Origin: Brachycybe producta
Lineage: Eukaryota; Arthropoda; Diplopoda; Playtdesmida; Andrognathidae
Direction of reading: 5' to 3'
DNA length: 64,000 nt
Assembly: GCA_036925085.1 (NCBI GenBank)
Contig: JAUPFP010000022.1
Span: forward strand, 185,001 to 249,000
The notes below the pieces were generated by a model. It made no database searches. It saw only the letters and a list, made by a program, of their open reading frames with translations, and had not been told where the DNA came from. A program made the position numbers and the translations under genes. How positions within the stretch are numbered: the stretch's first letter is position 1; every line of letters starts with the position of its first letter. Shown in pieces: positions 23,204 through 34,349 of the stretch.

Positions 23204-24250
23204 CATCATCATCATCATCATTTCCTGTACCTTATCCCGCAAGCAGCAGGGTCGGCCTTGCTGGTTCTAACTCTCCACTCATTCCGATTTTGCACCAAGC
23301 CCCCAGTGACCCCACATGCCACCATATCCCGTTTTACTACCACATCCCAGGTTTGCTTGGGTCGACACCAGGGGACCTCCTGCCTCACCCTTGCCAGTAA
23401 CTCATCCAGGACCAAAATAAATAGATATGGACTAAGTGCTGAGCCCTGGTGCACACCAATCCTAACACGAAAACTGTCAGAGAACCCCCAGGCAGTCTTA
23501 ACGCTTGTTCGTGCATCCCTATACATGTCCCTCACCATATCTATATAACTCTCACCCACCCCCTTCTTCTGTAAGACCTCCCACAATAACGTCCGTGGTA
23601 CTCTGTCATAGGCTTTCTCTAGATCTATAAATACCATGTGTAACTCTTTCTTGGCAGCCCGAAACTTCTCAATAACTTGCCTTACGGCAAAAATAGGGTG
23701 CATTGTGGATTTTCCTGGCATAAACCCAAACTGACTTCCCCCAATTGCAGTTTTATCCTGTAGTCGAGCTTCAATTACTCTCTCCCAAAGCTTCATCGTA
23801 TGACTCATCAATTTAATACCTCTATAGTTCCCACATTCCTGAACATCACCCTTCCCTTTGAAAATAGGCACTAACCAGCTGTCCCGCCATGCACCTGGCA
23901 TTCTATCCCCCATAGCCAATCTATTGAATAACTTTGTGATCCAGGAAATGGCAACATTCCCCAAGACCTTCCACACGTCTACTGGTATCCCATCTGGCCC
24001 TAAAGCCTTCCCTAGCTTCATTTTTCGCAATGCCTGAACAAGTGGGGTAGCCGTCCACTGTGGGGTAGCCCTTGCCAATTTGTCACAGCCACCGGGCGTT
24101 GCAGCTGCGCATCGCTTATGGCGGGGGATGCCCTAGCCATACTCGGAATACTATTTCGAACCAACATCATATGTTTTGGCAAATCTTTACAACCGGCTGC
24201 CAACCTGACGTCGACCCTCCACTTTTGCACCCGGGCTGGGGAACCGGCAT
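23204..24250 (-). pseudogene. Internally deleted RTE-type LINE copy
   Basis: It is a close relative of the full-length LINE at 41410-44660, in the opposite orientation. It keeps the 5' leader (about residues 1-60), loses the whole endonuclease and linker, resumes at the VQALRKMKLGKA region of reverse transcriptase, and loses everything from just before the FADD catalytic box to the C-terminal 50 residues. A 286-codon frame remains open across both joints but has no ATG and no catalytic aspartates. It ends in an (ATG)n tail (23206-23220). Flanking TGGGGAAAAT at 23194-23203 and 24251-24260 is the target duplication, and the 5' end is truncated relative to the full element. Confidence 0.88.
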
Positions 24251-25187
24251 TGGGGAAAATGAGATCAATTTAAATTAAAAAATAAATATATTGAAATTCT
24301 AACCATTTCAATATATTTATTTTTTAATTTAAATCAGTTACAATGTTGAAATTTTTAAACATTTGTGTAGATTATATTAAAGTTCCCAATGTGCAGTTCG
24401 GGTAATTAATTAGTGTCAACATTGACTTAACTTCATTACAGTGCATTAAAATAAACAACTTATTTATTAGGTGTGGTTGGTGCCATTTCCAATTTGCATC
24501 AATCAGTCCAACTTTTCCAACTTTTTTTCTTCTACTTTCTGTGTTGTGTTATCAGTTGAAAAAATGTTACCAGAAAAAAATTAAAAGAAAATTAATTAAA
24601 ATATAATTTAAAACAATATTTCATACTTACTATTGGCTCCATTGTGAAACGAATTTCACTCACTGGTTAGCACCTAGGATTGGAAACTATTAGTGACGGT
24701 GTTTCTTCTAGAGACTAGAAGTCAAGGAATCACTTAAGGGCGAGTGCAGACGACAGACAGTCGATGATTGACTAGATTGTAGTAAGAGGTCAGCACACAC
24801 GACCGACCAACAGTCTGTCAGATGTCTGAGGCCAACAAACCACAGGCGCACGCGACTGTTAGTTTGTCTGATGTTGTGCACGTGTGTGTGATGGCTGCCA
24901 TCATATGAAGAACCCCCAGAACCAAGGGGTCACTTAAACCAGACTTATTCTTTACTTAAGGTGGCTGAATAGATATGGTTTGTTTTTCGCCCCCTTCCTC
25001 TCCAGTGGCTCCACTGCATGGCTATTGTGTTCTACATAAGGGATTTTCTCCGTGGCAATACTAAAAGTTGTTTTTAATGATAATTTCTTTCAAAATAAAC
25101 GTTTTACGATGGTTTGAAAATGATAAAACGAAAAAAAGGTGTCATTTTCAAACAGCTGTAAAACGTTTATTTTTTTAAGATACATTG

Positions 25188-25875
25188 TGTAACACCCTGT
25201 AAATCGTGATCCCGCCAAAACCATAGCCTGGGGGGTAAACAACTCTCAACCGTCCCTCCCTCCTCTCTGACTCACCTTTCTGACTCATGCCCAAGTGGCG
25301 GATTGATACGTAAAGGACCATGGTCACTTGGACCTGGTTACACCTCGCAGGTGTACACAGGTCCAAGGTATAAAAGGACCATGTTCCTCTTTGTTCCTCA
25401 GTTCTTTCCTTTGCCTGTTTTTGCGATACATTCCAAATCATGGGCCTGAGGATTTCCAGTTAGTATTTTACTATTCACCCTTGTATCTGTACTTCTTACA
25501 AGGAATGAATAAAAGTGTTGTAATAAGAAGTAGCGTTGTCTCTATGTCTTTATGCTAATAACTTCTCTTCAGAGGCCGGAGGTTTCATAGGGCAGGAGCT
25601 ATACGATTCTCAGCAGCTACAACATCTTCTCTAGTCGGAATACCGATGGAGAAGATGTATATCAGCATCAACCGGAAGAGAGAGAGATGGCCGCCACTCT
25701 CCTGCATTGATTTCACCCCCATGCAGAAGAGTGACTTCAATCTATCTCCATCCAGCTCTCTCTACAGCTCGGATCTTCTCTGTGCAGGTGTCATACTGCT
25801 CAGAGAAGAAACGAAAAGTAGAAAATGTCATCTAAAGGTTGGTAATAAAATATTGGTTGATGTCAAAAGCTCACA
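25188..25875 (+). repeat. 5' LTR
   Basis: 688 bp, TG...CA. It contains a strong hairpin (25327-25367: CTTGGACCTG paired with CAGGTCCAAG, inner stem TACACCT/AGGTGTA) that abuts the TATA box TATAAAAG (25369-25376). There is an AATAAA at 25508-25513 and another at 25844-25849. Confidence 0.93.
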
Positions 25876-25877
25876 TT

Positions 25878-25895
25878 TGGTGGAGGTGCGGGGTA
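25878..25895 (+). promoter_or_regulatory. Primer-binding site, tRNA-Ala-like
   Basis: Two bases after the 5' LTR, TGGTGGAGGTGCGGGG is complementary to a tRNA 3' end of the form CCCCGCACCTCCA-CCA. This most resembles tRNA-Ala, whose acceptor 3' strand is typically CACCTCC/CATCTCC. The position is exactly where reverse transcription is primed. Confidence 0.75.
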
Positions 25896-25991
25896 TAGCT
25901 CCATCTGCCTTCTCCGACCTGTAAACAGAAGCCGTCCTTTGTCCTAAGTCTCGTGATTGTGCCTCACGAGGCTTCGTCCGTCCTTTCTATG

Positions 25992-26345
25992 TTGGAGCCA
26001 CGTATGGAGACCCTCGATAGCGTCAAAGTCAACCGCGTGGCGCCTGTCTGTAAAACCGCGTATGGAGACCCTCGATCACGTCAAAGTCAACCGCGCGGCG
26101 TCCTTTGTGTTGGAACCACGTGTGGAGACCCTCGATAGCGTCAAAGTCGACCACGTGGCGCCTTTGTAAAACCGCGTATGGAGGCCCTCGATCACGTCAA
26201 AGCCAACCGCGCGGCGTCCTTTGTGTTGGAACCACGTATGGAGGCCCTCGATAGCGTCAAAGCCAACCGCGTGGCGCCTTTTTATGTTGGGACCATGTAT
26301 GGAGGCCCTCGATCACGTCAAAGCCAACCGCATGGTACCGTTTTT
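25992..26345 (+). repeat. Six ~60-bp tandem repeats in the retroelement leader
   Basis: Units share TATGGAG(A/G)CCCTCGAT and CGTCAAAG(T/C)CAACCGCG. Two versions alternate: GATAGCGTCAAAG ending in GTGGCG, and GATCACGTCAAAG ending in GCGGCG. The array is therefore three copies of a ~119-bp dimer. Units begin near 25998, 26056, 26117, 26175, 26235 and 26296. It lies between the PBS and gag, where packaging or regulatory signals usually sit. No frame stays open through it. Confidence 0.85.
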
Positions 26346-28313
26346 GTGGAATCGCGAAAGAGACTTGTGGCTACACACACCACGTGTCGACCGCGCGATT
26401 CTGTGTCCTGTCCTTAGAGACACGTGGGAACGAACTTTTCTCTGCTGACCGCTTAGCACTCGGAAAGTGGACAACCGTTTGGACACACGTGTTTCCGTCC
26501 GTGTTTTTGTATTTCATGTTTCCATTACAATCACCCACTGTCACCTTCACTCTTCTTTAATTTTCAAAGTGAAACCCACACCACGTGGGCAACACTTTAA
26601 ACAAATTCTTCTTACTCTCCGAGAGGAGTTTGCAGTCTCATTATGAGATGAGCAAACAAATCTCATCTACTAATCTATTCATCTATTAATAGGCTTTTAA
26701 AGGACGTGTGTGTCTTTTAAAATGTCCTATTATCTTCACTCTTCATCTTTAATTTTCAAGCAAGATTCTCCCTAGCTCTATTTCATTGTTAGGGGGCTTA
26801 CAAGCTTAAAACACACTTTTTCTAGCCACGTGGGACTTTCTTGTCCCCCCTTTTCTTTGTTCTTTGTTTTTACACTTGTGTTTCCCTTGGGACCCTCTAT
26901 GTCCCAAGTCATGTTCTTCAATTTCTTCATCATCATCACCTCAATGCATCATCACATGAACTTTCTCCATTGGACAACACTGAAGCCCGGCCGCCATCTT
27001 GGATCGACCGGACACTCTTCAAAAAGCGCCAACGGAGCGGTTTTTCGCTCCATGTGACTCATTGTTGTACCTTCTCTCATCTTTTTGTGTTCTCTTCTCT
27101 TCTCTTCTCTTCCAGAGGGTTGCACTCACGCGCCCCCTGGCGGAGTTCCTCTTGTTAGAGAAAACTTCTCTTTTTCTTTGAATTTTCTCTCTTTTTGTGT
27201 CTTTCTCCTGGCCACCATAAAAACGTGCCCCGGAGGAACTTTTCAATCATCAATTTTTGGACATTGCAATAAACTGAACCGGAAGTGGCCACCTCAGCGC
27301 CACCTACGGACTTCTTCCTTCTACTCAACATAGTCCCTCACTGGGCACTGACTCTGTCTTTTCATCCAGAGCCATCCAGCAGTGAGGACTCAAAATTTCT
27401 CCAGTCTGAACATTTCTTCTGGTTCACCAAGTATTTATCTTGTTGAACACACTTCAATTTCTACACTGTTTTACTGTTTTAATAAAACTAAATTGAAACT
27501 TTTGATGTGCGGGCACCGCACCTAAGTTTTAAACTTTCAAAGTAAAACAGCTTTCTTTTCTTGCTTCTTTGGAGAGTTCAGCCATCTTGAACTTCTCCTT
27601 TGTTTGTGCATTTAAAAAGTTCAGCCATCTTGAACTTTTTGTTCTTTGTGTGTTCTTCACACACACACTCTTCATTCTTGTTTCTAAGTAAAACTAAAAG
27701 TGCGGGCACCGCGCTCTAGCTTTACTCTTCGTATTGCTTTCCTCTTCTTCAGGCAACTGCAATACACTTCCATTTCTAATTCACTTTCCGCAGTGCAATC
27801 TTGATTGGGTGGTGTACCACGCTCGAGGTTGTATTGTACATCTGCTGTTTCTTTATTGAGGTTTTTGGAATTCTCGTAACCTCCACGCGGTCGCCAAATA
27901 CCACGTGTTGAGAGAGATCCTTCCAAAATCTGACGCTCAATAGAGAACTCACGACGCTACACCAGTTGGGAACCAAAACTCATCACACGCCCAACTGAGA
28001 ACACGATCAACACGATACAACCATCACCACACTAACGGAGTGAACGGCCACTTCGTTATACACGTCACAAGCTTAGGTAATCTATCGTTACTCAGTGTAT
28101 AAGAGTACGATAGTGTCGGTTGCCGACAAGCACTAAGTTACCGATGCACAGTGACGACACCGACCTACAAACTGAACGAGTCCCATCATACTGGAACCGA
28201 AAAGTATAGCTCAGAGTGTACTCGAGAACCCTCGGAGCTGCACACAACGACTTGGACTTCGCCGGACTCGTTCATCACCGCACATTCACATTACACAAGC
28301 CACTTCATTAATC

Positions 28314-30695
28314 ATGGCTACCTCACACGACAATACGGGGTCCCTGTCTGATCACCAGGGTTCGCACGAAGATCTGTTGGAAGTACCCGTGACTACTGAT
28401 GTGACACCACCGCCGCGGCCGACTGGGGCCGAGTTTGACCACCTGTCACAACAAGTGGCTGCACTCTCGACTCGTATGTCTCAGTTCATAGACGACCGAT
28501 TCACGCCGAATCGACCGACTACACCACGGCGGACAACACGCACACACCGACTTCGCGACGATGACTCGGACGCCTCTTCAGCCCCCTATGTTGGCTACAG
28601 AGAGCGTCACGATCGTTACGAAAGACATTACACACCGCACACACGTCATCTACCGCGTAACCCTGACTGGCAACAACAAGGGCAGTCAGATGATCCGCGT
28701 CACAGAGATGAGCGTGCGGAAATACCGATCACGACACGTGCTGATTCTCCTCACTCGCTTGTCCGGGTTGCACGTAGCGGTCGCCGCTCGACACCCCCGG
28801 AACAACAGCCTAGCCAAGGAGCGACACAAGGCACTTCAGTTTACGCGCCACGTTTTCCACCGCAAGGGGTAGGTCTGATGCCGGCTGGAATGTCAAACGT
28901 CCAGGATGGCATCTATCGACCAACCCCCAGAGAACCCTCCGTGGAAGAATTCAATAAGAAATACAGCGGTCGCCACCCAGCCGACTCAATCCAAAAATTC
29001 AACGGATTGACAGGTTTCCGTCCCTTCCTGGAAGAATTCGAGGAAGTAGCACACCTGTACGGTTGGAAAGACCACCACAAGGAGGAATACATCACGGGGT
29101 GTTTCACTGGGGCCGCCCGCACGTGGCTGAGTAAACTGAGGTATGAGCTTCAGGACATTCCTTGGCCAGCACTGAGAGTACAGATGGTAGATACGTTCGG
29201 GAAGCCGAACGAACTGGCCATCTTGGAGAAAAAGTATACAGAGATGCTCCAGAAGGAAGGTGAGAGTACACAAGCTTTCATCTGGGAGTTTATGATACTC
29301 GGCGACCGAGTTTACCCGCAACTTGACGATCAGCTGCGTATAAGCCAGTTGCGCCGCGCTCTACATCCCACCATACAGAACGCCGCGCACCACGCATCTA
29401 CGACGTCGTTCAAGGACTTCGCAAACGCCGTCCTCAATATGGAGGTGGTCTTGCTGTCCTTGGATAAATGGCCGACGGAACCAAAACCCGCAGCTGATTC
29501 ACAGTCGGGTAAAGGAGCATCGAAGACCGACCAGGAGCCGGCGGCAGCCGCCAGCCCTAAAGACAAACCACACCGGTCTAGGCATGATAAAAAGCCTAGT
29601 CAGACTGCTGCCACCAATTCAAACCGACACTCTGCAGCGGACACCCAACCAGAGACCACTCGCACGTTCGACAAGAGTAAGTCGACGTGTTATAATTGTG
29701 GCAAATTGGGGCATTTCGTCCGTGAGTGTCGGCAACCAAAGAAGAAGGTTGCAATCAAGCAGTTTGGAGAGCCGGTTACCGACTATGACATCAAAGGAGA
29801 GGTGCCTGAAACGGATATCATCACCGAAGACGGCGTTGAGTTTGCTCTAATAAGAGTGGCGGGACAAATCCGCCGGATTCCTCTTCCAGCAGCAGACTCA
29901 GCCGCCGGAGCGCCTACTCCTGATAAACCCGACAACGACAGTTCTGACGACTCTGAGGATATACCAGTCAAGGTGCTCGACCGGGCTCCTGCACATAAAT
30001 GGACCCCGGACGATCTAATCGTTTGGCAGGACACGCTCGACGTCCTTAAACAATCCGTCAAGGAGATTGGGTGCCGTGAAAATAAAACAATAGCCATCAT
30101 GGCTCCCGGAACCCAATCGCCGACGAAGGGCCACTCCTGCTGCCGAAGACTAATGACAACGGTGTATGAGCAGCTGGTAAGCAGCTGTTCACCTCAAGAA
30201 GTCGGAGACTATGATGCCAGCGACAAGAACCCGCGCATCGCCGTCACGATCAACGGAAAGAGTATACGGATGCTCGCGGACACCGGAGCTACGGGCAGCG
30301 TTATCACCATTGAACTCGCGCAGGAACACAAGTTCGAAATCGAGCCTGTGTTAATCCCACCCAACATTCAGGGTGTGGGAGGCCAAAGGATCACCGTGGT
30401 GGGGCGACTCGCCGCGACGGTCCAGCTAGGCCCCCACGCTGTGCGAGGGCACTTACTAGTGATTACCGGCCGGCACGAAGCCATCTTAGGCCGAGATCTA
30501 GGCCGGGCTCTGCACTTAGCTGTGTCCATGACAACAAACAAAGTATACGTGGAGGACGATCTCTTCGAATCCACACTCCGACAAAAATGCATTGAAGCAC
30601 ACATCGGATGGGCTCTGGGAGAAACTTCCGTAGAGGCCCCTGGCAAATCTGCCAGCACCTCTAAGGAAAACCTCGAAACTCCACCCCGTAAGTGA
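28314..30695 (+). CDS. Gag-protease polyprotein of the LTR element
   Basis: 793 codons from ATG to TGA. Residues 1-200 are polar, rich in Pro, Arg, His and Thr. Residues about 210-360 resemble the gag region of Ty3/gypsy-type elements (FNGLTGFRPFLEEFEEVA, then a tract around AARTWLSKL and a Q.F.WEF region). A CCHC zinc knuckle, CYNCGKLGHFVREC, lies near residues 460-473. A retropepsin domain follows at about 640-735, with the catalytic triplet in LADTGATGSVI and the C-terminal motif AILGRDLG. The protein would form the capsid and mature it. The frame stops about 60 residues after the protease; no polymerase follows in any frame. The 2.4-kb leader before the ATG is unusually long. Confidence 0.9.
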   Translation: MATSHDNTGSLSDHQGSHEDLLEVPVTTDVTPPPRPTGAEFDHLSQQVAALSTRMSQFIDDRFTPNRPTTPRRTTRTHRLRDDDSDASSAPYVGYRERHDRYERHYTPHTRHLPRNPDWQQQGQSDDPRHRDERAEIPITTRADSPHSLVRVARSGRRSTPPEQQPSQGATQGTSVYAPRFPPQGVGLMPAGMSNVQDGIYRPTPREPSVEEFNKKYSGRHPADSIQKFNGLTGFRPFLEEFEEVAHLYGWKDHHKEEYITGCFTGAARTWLSKLRYELQDIPWPALRVQMVDTFGKPNELAILEKKYTEMLQKEGESTQAFIWEFMILGDRVYPQLDDQLRISQLRRALHPTIQNAAHHASTTSFKDFANAVLNMEVVLLSLDKWPTEPKPAADSQSGKGASKTDQEPAAAASPKDKPHRSRHDKKPSQTAATNSNRHSAADTQPETTRTFDKSKSTCYNCGKLGHFVRECRQPKKKVAIKQFGEPVTDYDIKGEVPETDIITEDGVEFALIRVAGQIRRIPLPAADSAAGAPTPDKPDNDSSDDSEDIPVKVLDRAPAHKWTPDDLIVWQDTLDVLKQSVKEIGCRENKTIAIMAPGTQSPTKGHSCCRRLMTTVYEQLVSSCSPQEVGDYDASDKNPRIAVTINGKSIRMLADTGATGSVITIELAQEHKFEIEPVLIPPNIQGVGGQRITVVGRLAATVQLGPHAVRGHLLVITGRHEAILGRDLGRALHLAVSMTTNKVYVEDDLFESTLRQKCIEAHIGWALGETSVEAPGKSASTSKENLETPPRK

Positions 30696-32171
30696 CGACG
30701 AAAGCAACGGCCACCCACGCTGTCAAGAAACCAAACGCGACGAAAATAAAACAATAATTCACCAGTGTTTATTTCATGACTATGGAAATAAACACCAGCA
30801 ACCATCAAATATCAACAATAGAAGAGCGGGAGGAATTTAAGAAACAACTGAGGACAGTTGTCAAGAGGTGGGGGAGGGGATAAAAGGAACCCCCCAACGA
30901 ATAAACAACCCCACAGCATCAACAACCCCTCTAAACACTCTCAAATAACTCCCAAAACTCTACAAAATTCACACAACTTTAATTTTTGAAACACTTCTAA
31001 ACTTTTCAACATGGCCGCCAATATTTACATATTGGCAACCATTTCAAACATGCAATAAACTACACCGGAACCACGTGGCCTTCACAAACAACTGTCAACC
31101 ACGTGGTACACCTGGGAAAAACGCCGAAGGCTAGTCAAGGACGTTCAGAAGAAAAATCAAGAGCCATAAAAGGGTCAGCAAAAGAAAAACACCGTGCTCC
31201 CCTTTATTATGGACGAACGTCATTGACCATGCTGTTGACAGTAGAAGGATAGAAACTTCAAAGAGACAATTGCTCTGGGGGCCAGACCAATGCACTGGGA
31301 CTTCAAAGAAAAAAAAAACGAACAACAAAAACTGCTGGCCATAAACAAATAAAAAAGGAAGAAAATCAGTTTTGAAGATTTTGTGAGAGCGGACACCTTC
31401 AATTAAAAAATAAAATTGAAGAACCTGTCACCCTCTCAATTAAGATCGAATTGTGGGACACCAACTCCTGCCCCACTCCCCCCTAAAAATAATAACAAAC
31501 AGCAAGGTACATTAGTAACCTTGCTGACCTATTCTTTCCAAAAAAGGCATTAAGGAAAAGAAGGGGAGAAAGTTAATGGGCAACTTCACACCTCGGTGTG
31601 AAATAAAATAACGGCCCTTCCCCCACGAGATTCCTTAGTCCTTTTGTTTATCTAAAAATAATAAACAGGACCGACTCTGATAAGAATTAGATCAACACCT
31701 CTCACATCTAATATCGGTGGGACAACCCCCACCCCCAATAAATAAAGTCGTGAAGAAACCAATTAGAGTAAGGTGTCTTATTCTAAAAGGGGCCGGCCCT
31801 TCTAACTTTTAAAATTAAATAAGAAAGTGACCAAACTTGGTCAATTACCACTCGATTTGCTCTCTTCAAAGAAGCACTCGTTTTTGTTCATCTCTTTATG
31901 CTCGATCTTCTTCAATCATCAAATCTTCAATCTACTTCTGTGCCAAGTTCCAAATTTTAATTTCGAACTTCTTCAGTTTTGTTGTCAATCCAAAGCTTGA
32001 GTACCACCTTCAAGCCTTTGAACTCACGTGCAGTGCATCAGGCCTTCAGAACTCTTTGGACCTCTTGAAATAATAACAGAGTGATCGGGGACCGATTTCT
32101 GTTATTATTTGGAAGTAACCACCAGCAGCGGGACTTTTGAAAAAGTAAGAACTTTCTAACTCTTAAGAAAT
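30696..32171 (+). other. Non-coding spacer of the LTR element
   Basis: 1.5 kb where pol would be expected. It has stops in all frames and no reverse-transcriptase or integrase motif. A purine-rich tract followed by GATAAAAGG (about 30867-30886) could be an internal TATA-like promoter for the second ORF. Two CACGTG boxes lie at about 31070-31105. Confidence 0.6.
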
Positions 32172-34349
32172 ATGCCAGGTAGAGGCTCATGGAGAGGAGG
32201 CAGAATGATGTCTGCCTCTTCTAGTGAAGATGAGACGGAGAGTGGAACGGCGGGGACCGCTGAACCCCTCTCTCAATCTACCTGCCAGCTACAAAGGGCG
32301 GGCGCCGCCAGTGCGCCAATAACAAGAAGAGAGTCGCCAAACACAATAGATAGGCGCCGCACCTCCTCCGAACCGGAGAATTTTCACCGGCGTGGGGAGA
32401 AGCGCCTAAAAGCAAGCTTCAAGCGACCTGCCAATGTCGGGCGCGAAGGGAAGCCTGCTGCTCCAAGCAGCATCGTCCCCTTCGACGTCACGACATCAAA
32501 ACACTACTGGGAGGAGCGGGAAGACCGCATCGATATTAATACAATGGCATGGGGGGTTAACCAGGCGTTCCGCGATAGCATCGCGCCTGGTCAACCCATT
32601 CCGGGTGGAGCTGAAGCAAGAGGGAAGCGTGGGGGAGGTGGATCTGTGCCCTCCCCCCTCGAAGACCTCCACTTGGAGATGCAGAGGGAGGCTGCCCTTC
32701 GCCAGGCAGCCAGAGATAAAAAGGAAGGGGAGGACAATCTGGCGTACCTCCGTGCGGTTTGCGCCCGCCTTGTCGAGCTGGGCTTACCATGTACGGCGCA
32801 ACTCCCGAAGGAGGAGCTCCTGCAAATCGAGGCCCGACTCCAAGAAGCCGCCCAAGTTACGTCATCGGCCACGTCATCACCTCCATCCTCAAACTCGCCA
32901 GCAACCCTGACAACTGGCCTCTCCACATCTCCTTCTCCACCCATAACGCCACCAGAGCCTTTCCAACACTGCTCACCGGTGCCGTCAATCACTCCGCCGC
33001 CTCCTCCTCATACACCATTATCGTCACCACCAACCTCCCGATGTGCCACGCCTCCACGCAGCGAGGCCGCCACACCAACTCCGACTCCAAAGCTACCTTC
33101 CATAGTGGTGGTTCCCCAACCTGTTCGTGTTCAGGTTCCCACTGGGGCTCGCCCCAAGGAGCCTCAACAGTCCTACAGGGGCCACCACTCTTCTCGAGAC
33201 TCTCTTCAACGGCCACAACCACGTCGCTCTTCGCCACGTGGTTCCCATCTTTCGCCCCGACGCCGACCCGACGGAAGAAGTCAGCAGGAACAACGTGGTT
33301 CCTCTGGACGCGGCCCTCCGCCGCGTAATAACTTCGACCCAAGGGTCAGGCAAGACCTACAGGATCACCGAGTCCAACTGGACCGCGACCATCGCTATGA
33401 AACTCGGGGCCCTCCTACTTGGGTCCCGCGTCGCTCTCCTCCTCCGCCACCTCCGGGCCGCCCTTCTGGACAACCTACGCCTACACCTTTGATGCCGCCA
33501 CCTTCCGCAGAGCGTGCCGCGTTCTTGAAAAAACAGAAGGCCATCACAAACCTTCTGCAAGACGTCATGCGACAGGGAGGTGACCCCATGGAAGCACTGG
33601 GCCGTGCACCAGGAAGTGCCAAGCCACTGGAGGCGCTGAGCAGGAAGTCGGCATCGAAGCGACTACGTCAGCGGGCCCGCGATATGGCCCGGTCCGCCTT
33701 GCGCCATGCCAGGCCTATCACGGGCGCATCAGTTTCTTTGGAACCTGCGGCTCCAACACCAGCCCGACCAGCCGCACCGCCCACTGTACCCCATGCCGGG
33801 GCTACTCTGGGGCGGTTACCGCTGGATCATCCGTTCCGTGCAGCCACCTCCGGCGAGAGGTTGCTCAACAATCGGTGGGTCACTTGGCAGCGCGAAGTGC
33901 GCTCTGCCAACACCCTTTACATAGGACACTTCTCTTTGGAGGAAGGGTTTCCCCGTCTGGACCTCCCTCCCCGGGAGCGATATGTCGTGGGACTCTCCCG
34001 CCTAACAAGTGTCCTCATCACCATCGTCTTCCCAAGAAGACGGATTGTTGAAACCACCAGTTTCACCGGAGATGCCATCGATGAAGCCACGGAAGCCCTT
34101 TTGGGAGCTTTCGTCAACTCCGTCTTTAGACTGCCAGCTGGACAGACGTTCCGTACCAGCCGTCACTACATTCCGGAACCGGATCCTCGTTACCGAATCG
34201 CCGTCTTATGGGACGCCGCTTGGGCTACACTGTACAACAAGCGGTCCTCCCGCAAGATTATCGGGGACCGGGACATCTTCAATATCTTCCACCGGGATCT
34301 ACCTGACGACCAGGGACAATGGCTGTCTGCCGCATCCAGCTACCGATGA
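32172..34349 (+). CDS. ORF2 of the LTR element, 725 residues, function unknown
   Basis: An open frame from ATG to TGA occupies the place where an env or accessory gene would lie. Residues 1-90 are Ser/Arg-rich and low in complexity. Residues about 150-225 are Glu/Ala/Leu-rich and probably helical. Residues about 230-450 are a Pro/Ser/Thr/Arg-rich disordered stretch. Residues about 465-525 form a basic helical segment (FLKKQKAITNLLQDVMRQGG ... SASKRLRQRARDMAR). The last ~170 residues look globular (NNRWVTWQREVRSANTLYIG; VVGLSRLTSVLITIVFPRRR; AVLWDAAWATLYNKRSSRK). I see no signal peptide, membrane anchor, zinc knuckle or catalytic motif. GC-rich, Pro-rich codons unlike the surroundings support real coding. 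I do not recognise the family; it may be a captured gene or a second structural protein. Confidence 0.75.
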   Translation: MPGRGSWRGGRMMSASSSEDETESGTAGTAEPLSQSTCQLQRAGAASAPITRRESPNTIDRRRTSSEPENFHRRGEKRLKASFKRPANVGREGKPAAPSSIVPFDVTTSKHYWEEREDRIDINTMAWGVNQAFRDSIAPGQPIPGGAEARGKRGGGGSVPSPLEDLHLEMQREAALRQAARDKKEGEDNLAYLRAVCARLVELGLPCTAQLPKEELLQIEARLQEAAQVTSSATSSPPSSNSPATLTTGLSTSPSPPITPPEPFQHCSPVPSITPPPPPHTPLSSPPTSRCATPPRSEAATPTPTPKLPSIVVVPQPVRVQVPTGARPKEPQQSYRGHHSSRDSLQRPQPRRSSPRGSHLSPRRRPDGRSQQEQRGSSGRGPPPRNNFDPRVRQDLQDHRVQLDRDHRYETRGPPTWVPRRSPPPPPPGRPSGQPTPTPLMPPPSAERAAFLKKQKAITNLLQDVMRQGGDPMEALGRAPGSAKPLEALSRKSASKRLRQRARDMARSALRHARPITGASVSLEPAAPTPARPAAPPTVPHAGATLGRLPLDHPFRAATSGERLLNNRWVTWQREVRSANTLYIGHFSLEEGFPRLDLPPRERYVVGLSRLTSVLITIVFPRRRIVETTSFTGDAIDEATEALLGAFVNSVFRLPAGQTFRTSRHYIPEPDPRYRIAVLWDAAWATLYNKRSSRKIIGDRDIFNIFHRDLPDDQGQWLSAASSYR

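Noticed and set aside
25175-25441. 88-codon minus-strand frame, recurring at 34662 and 56861
   Set aside because: It lies inside the LTRs on the strand opposite to transcription; its repetition reflects the LTR, not a gene.
26019-26448. Repeated short frames with MEALDHVKANRAA-like units
   Set aside because: Translations of the leader tandem repeat in several frames, none continuous through the array.
32591-33492. Several overlapping frames of 100-190 codons in ORF2
   Set aside because: They are shadow frames caused by the GC-rich, Pro/Arg-rich codons of ORF2.
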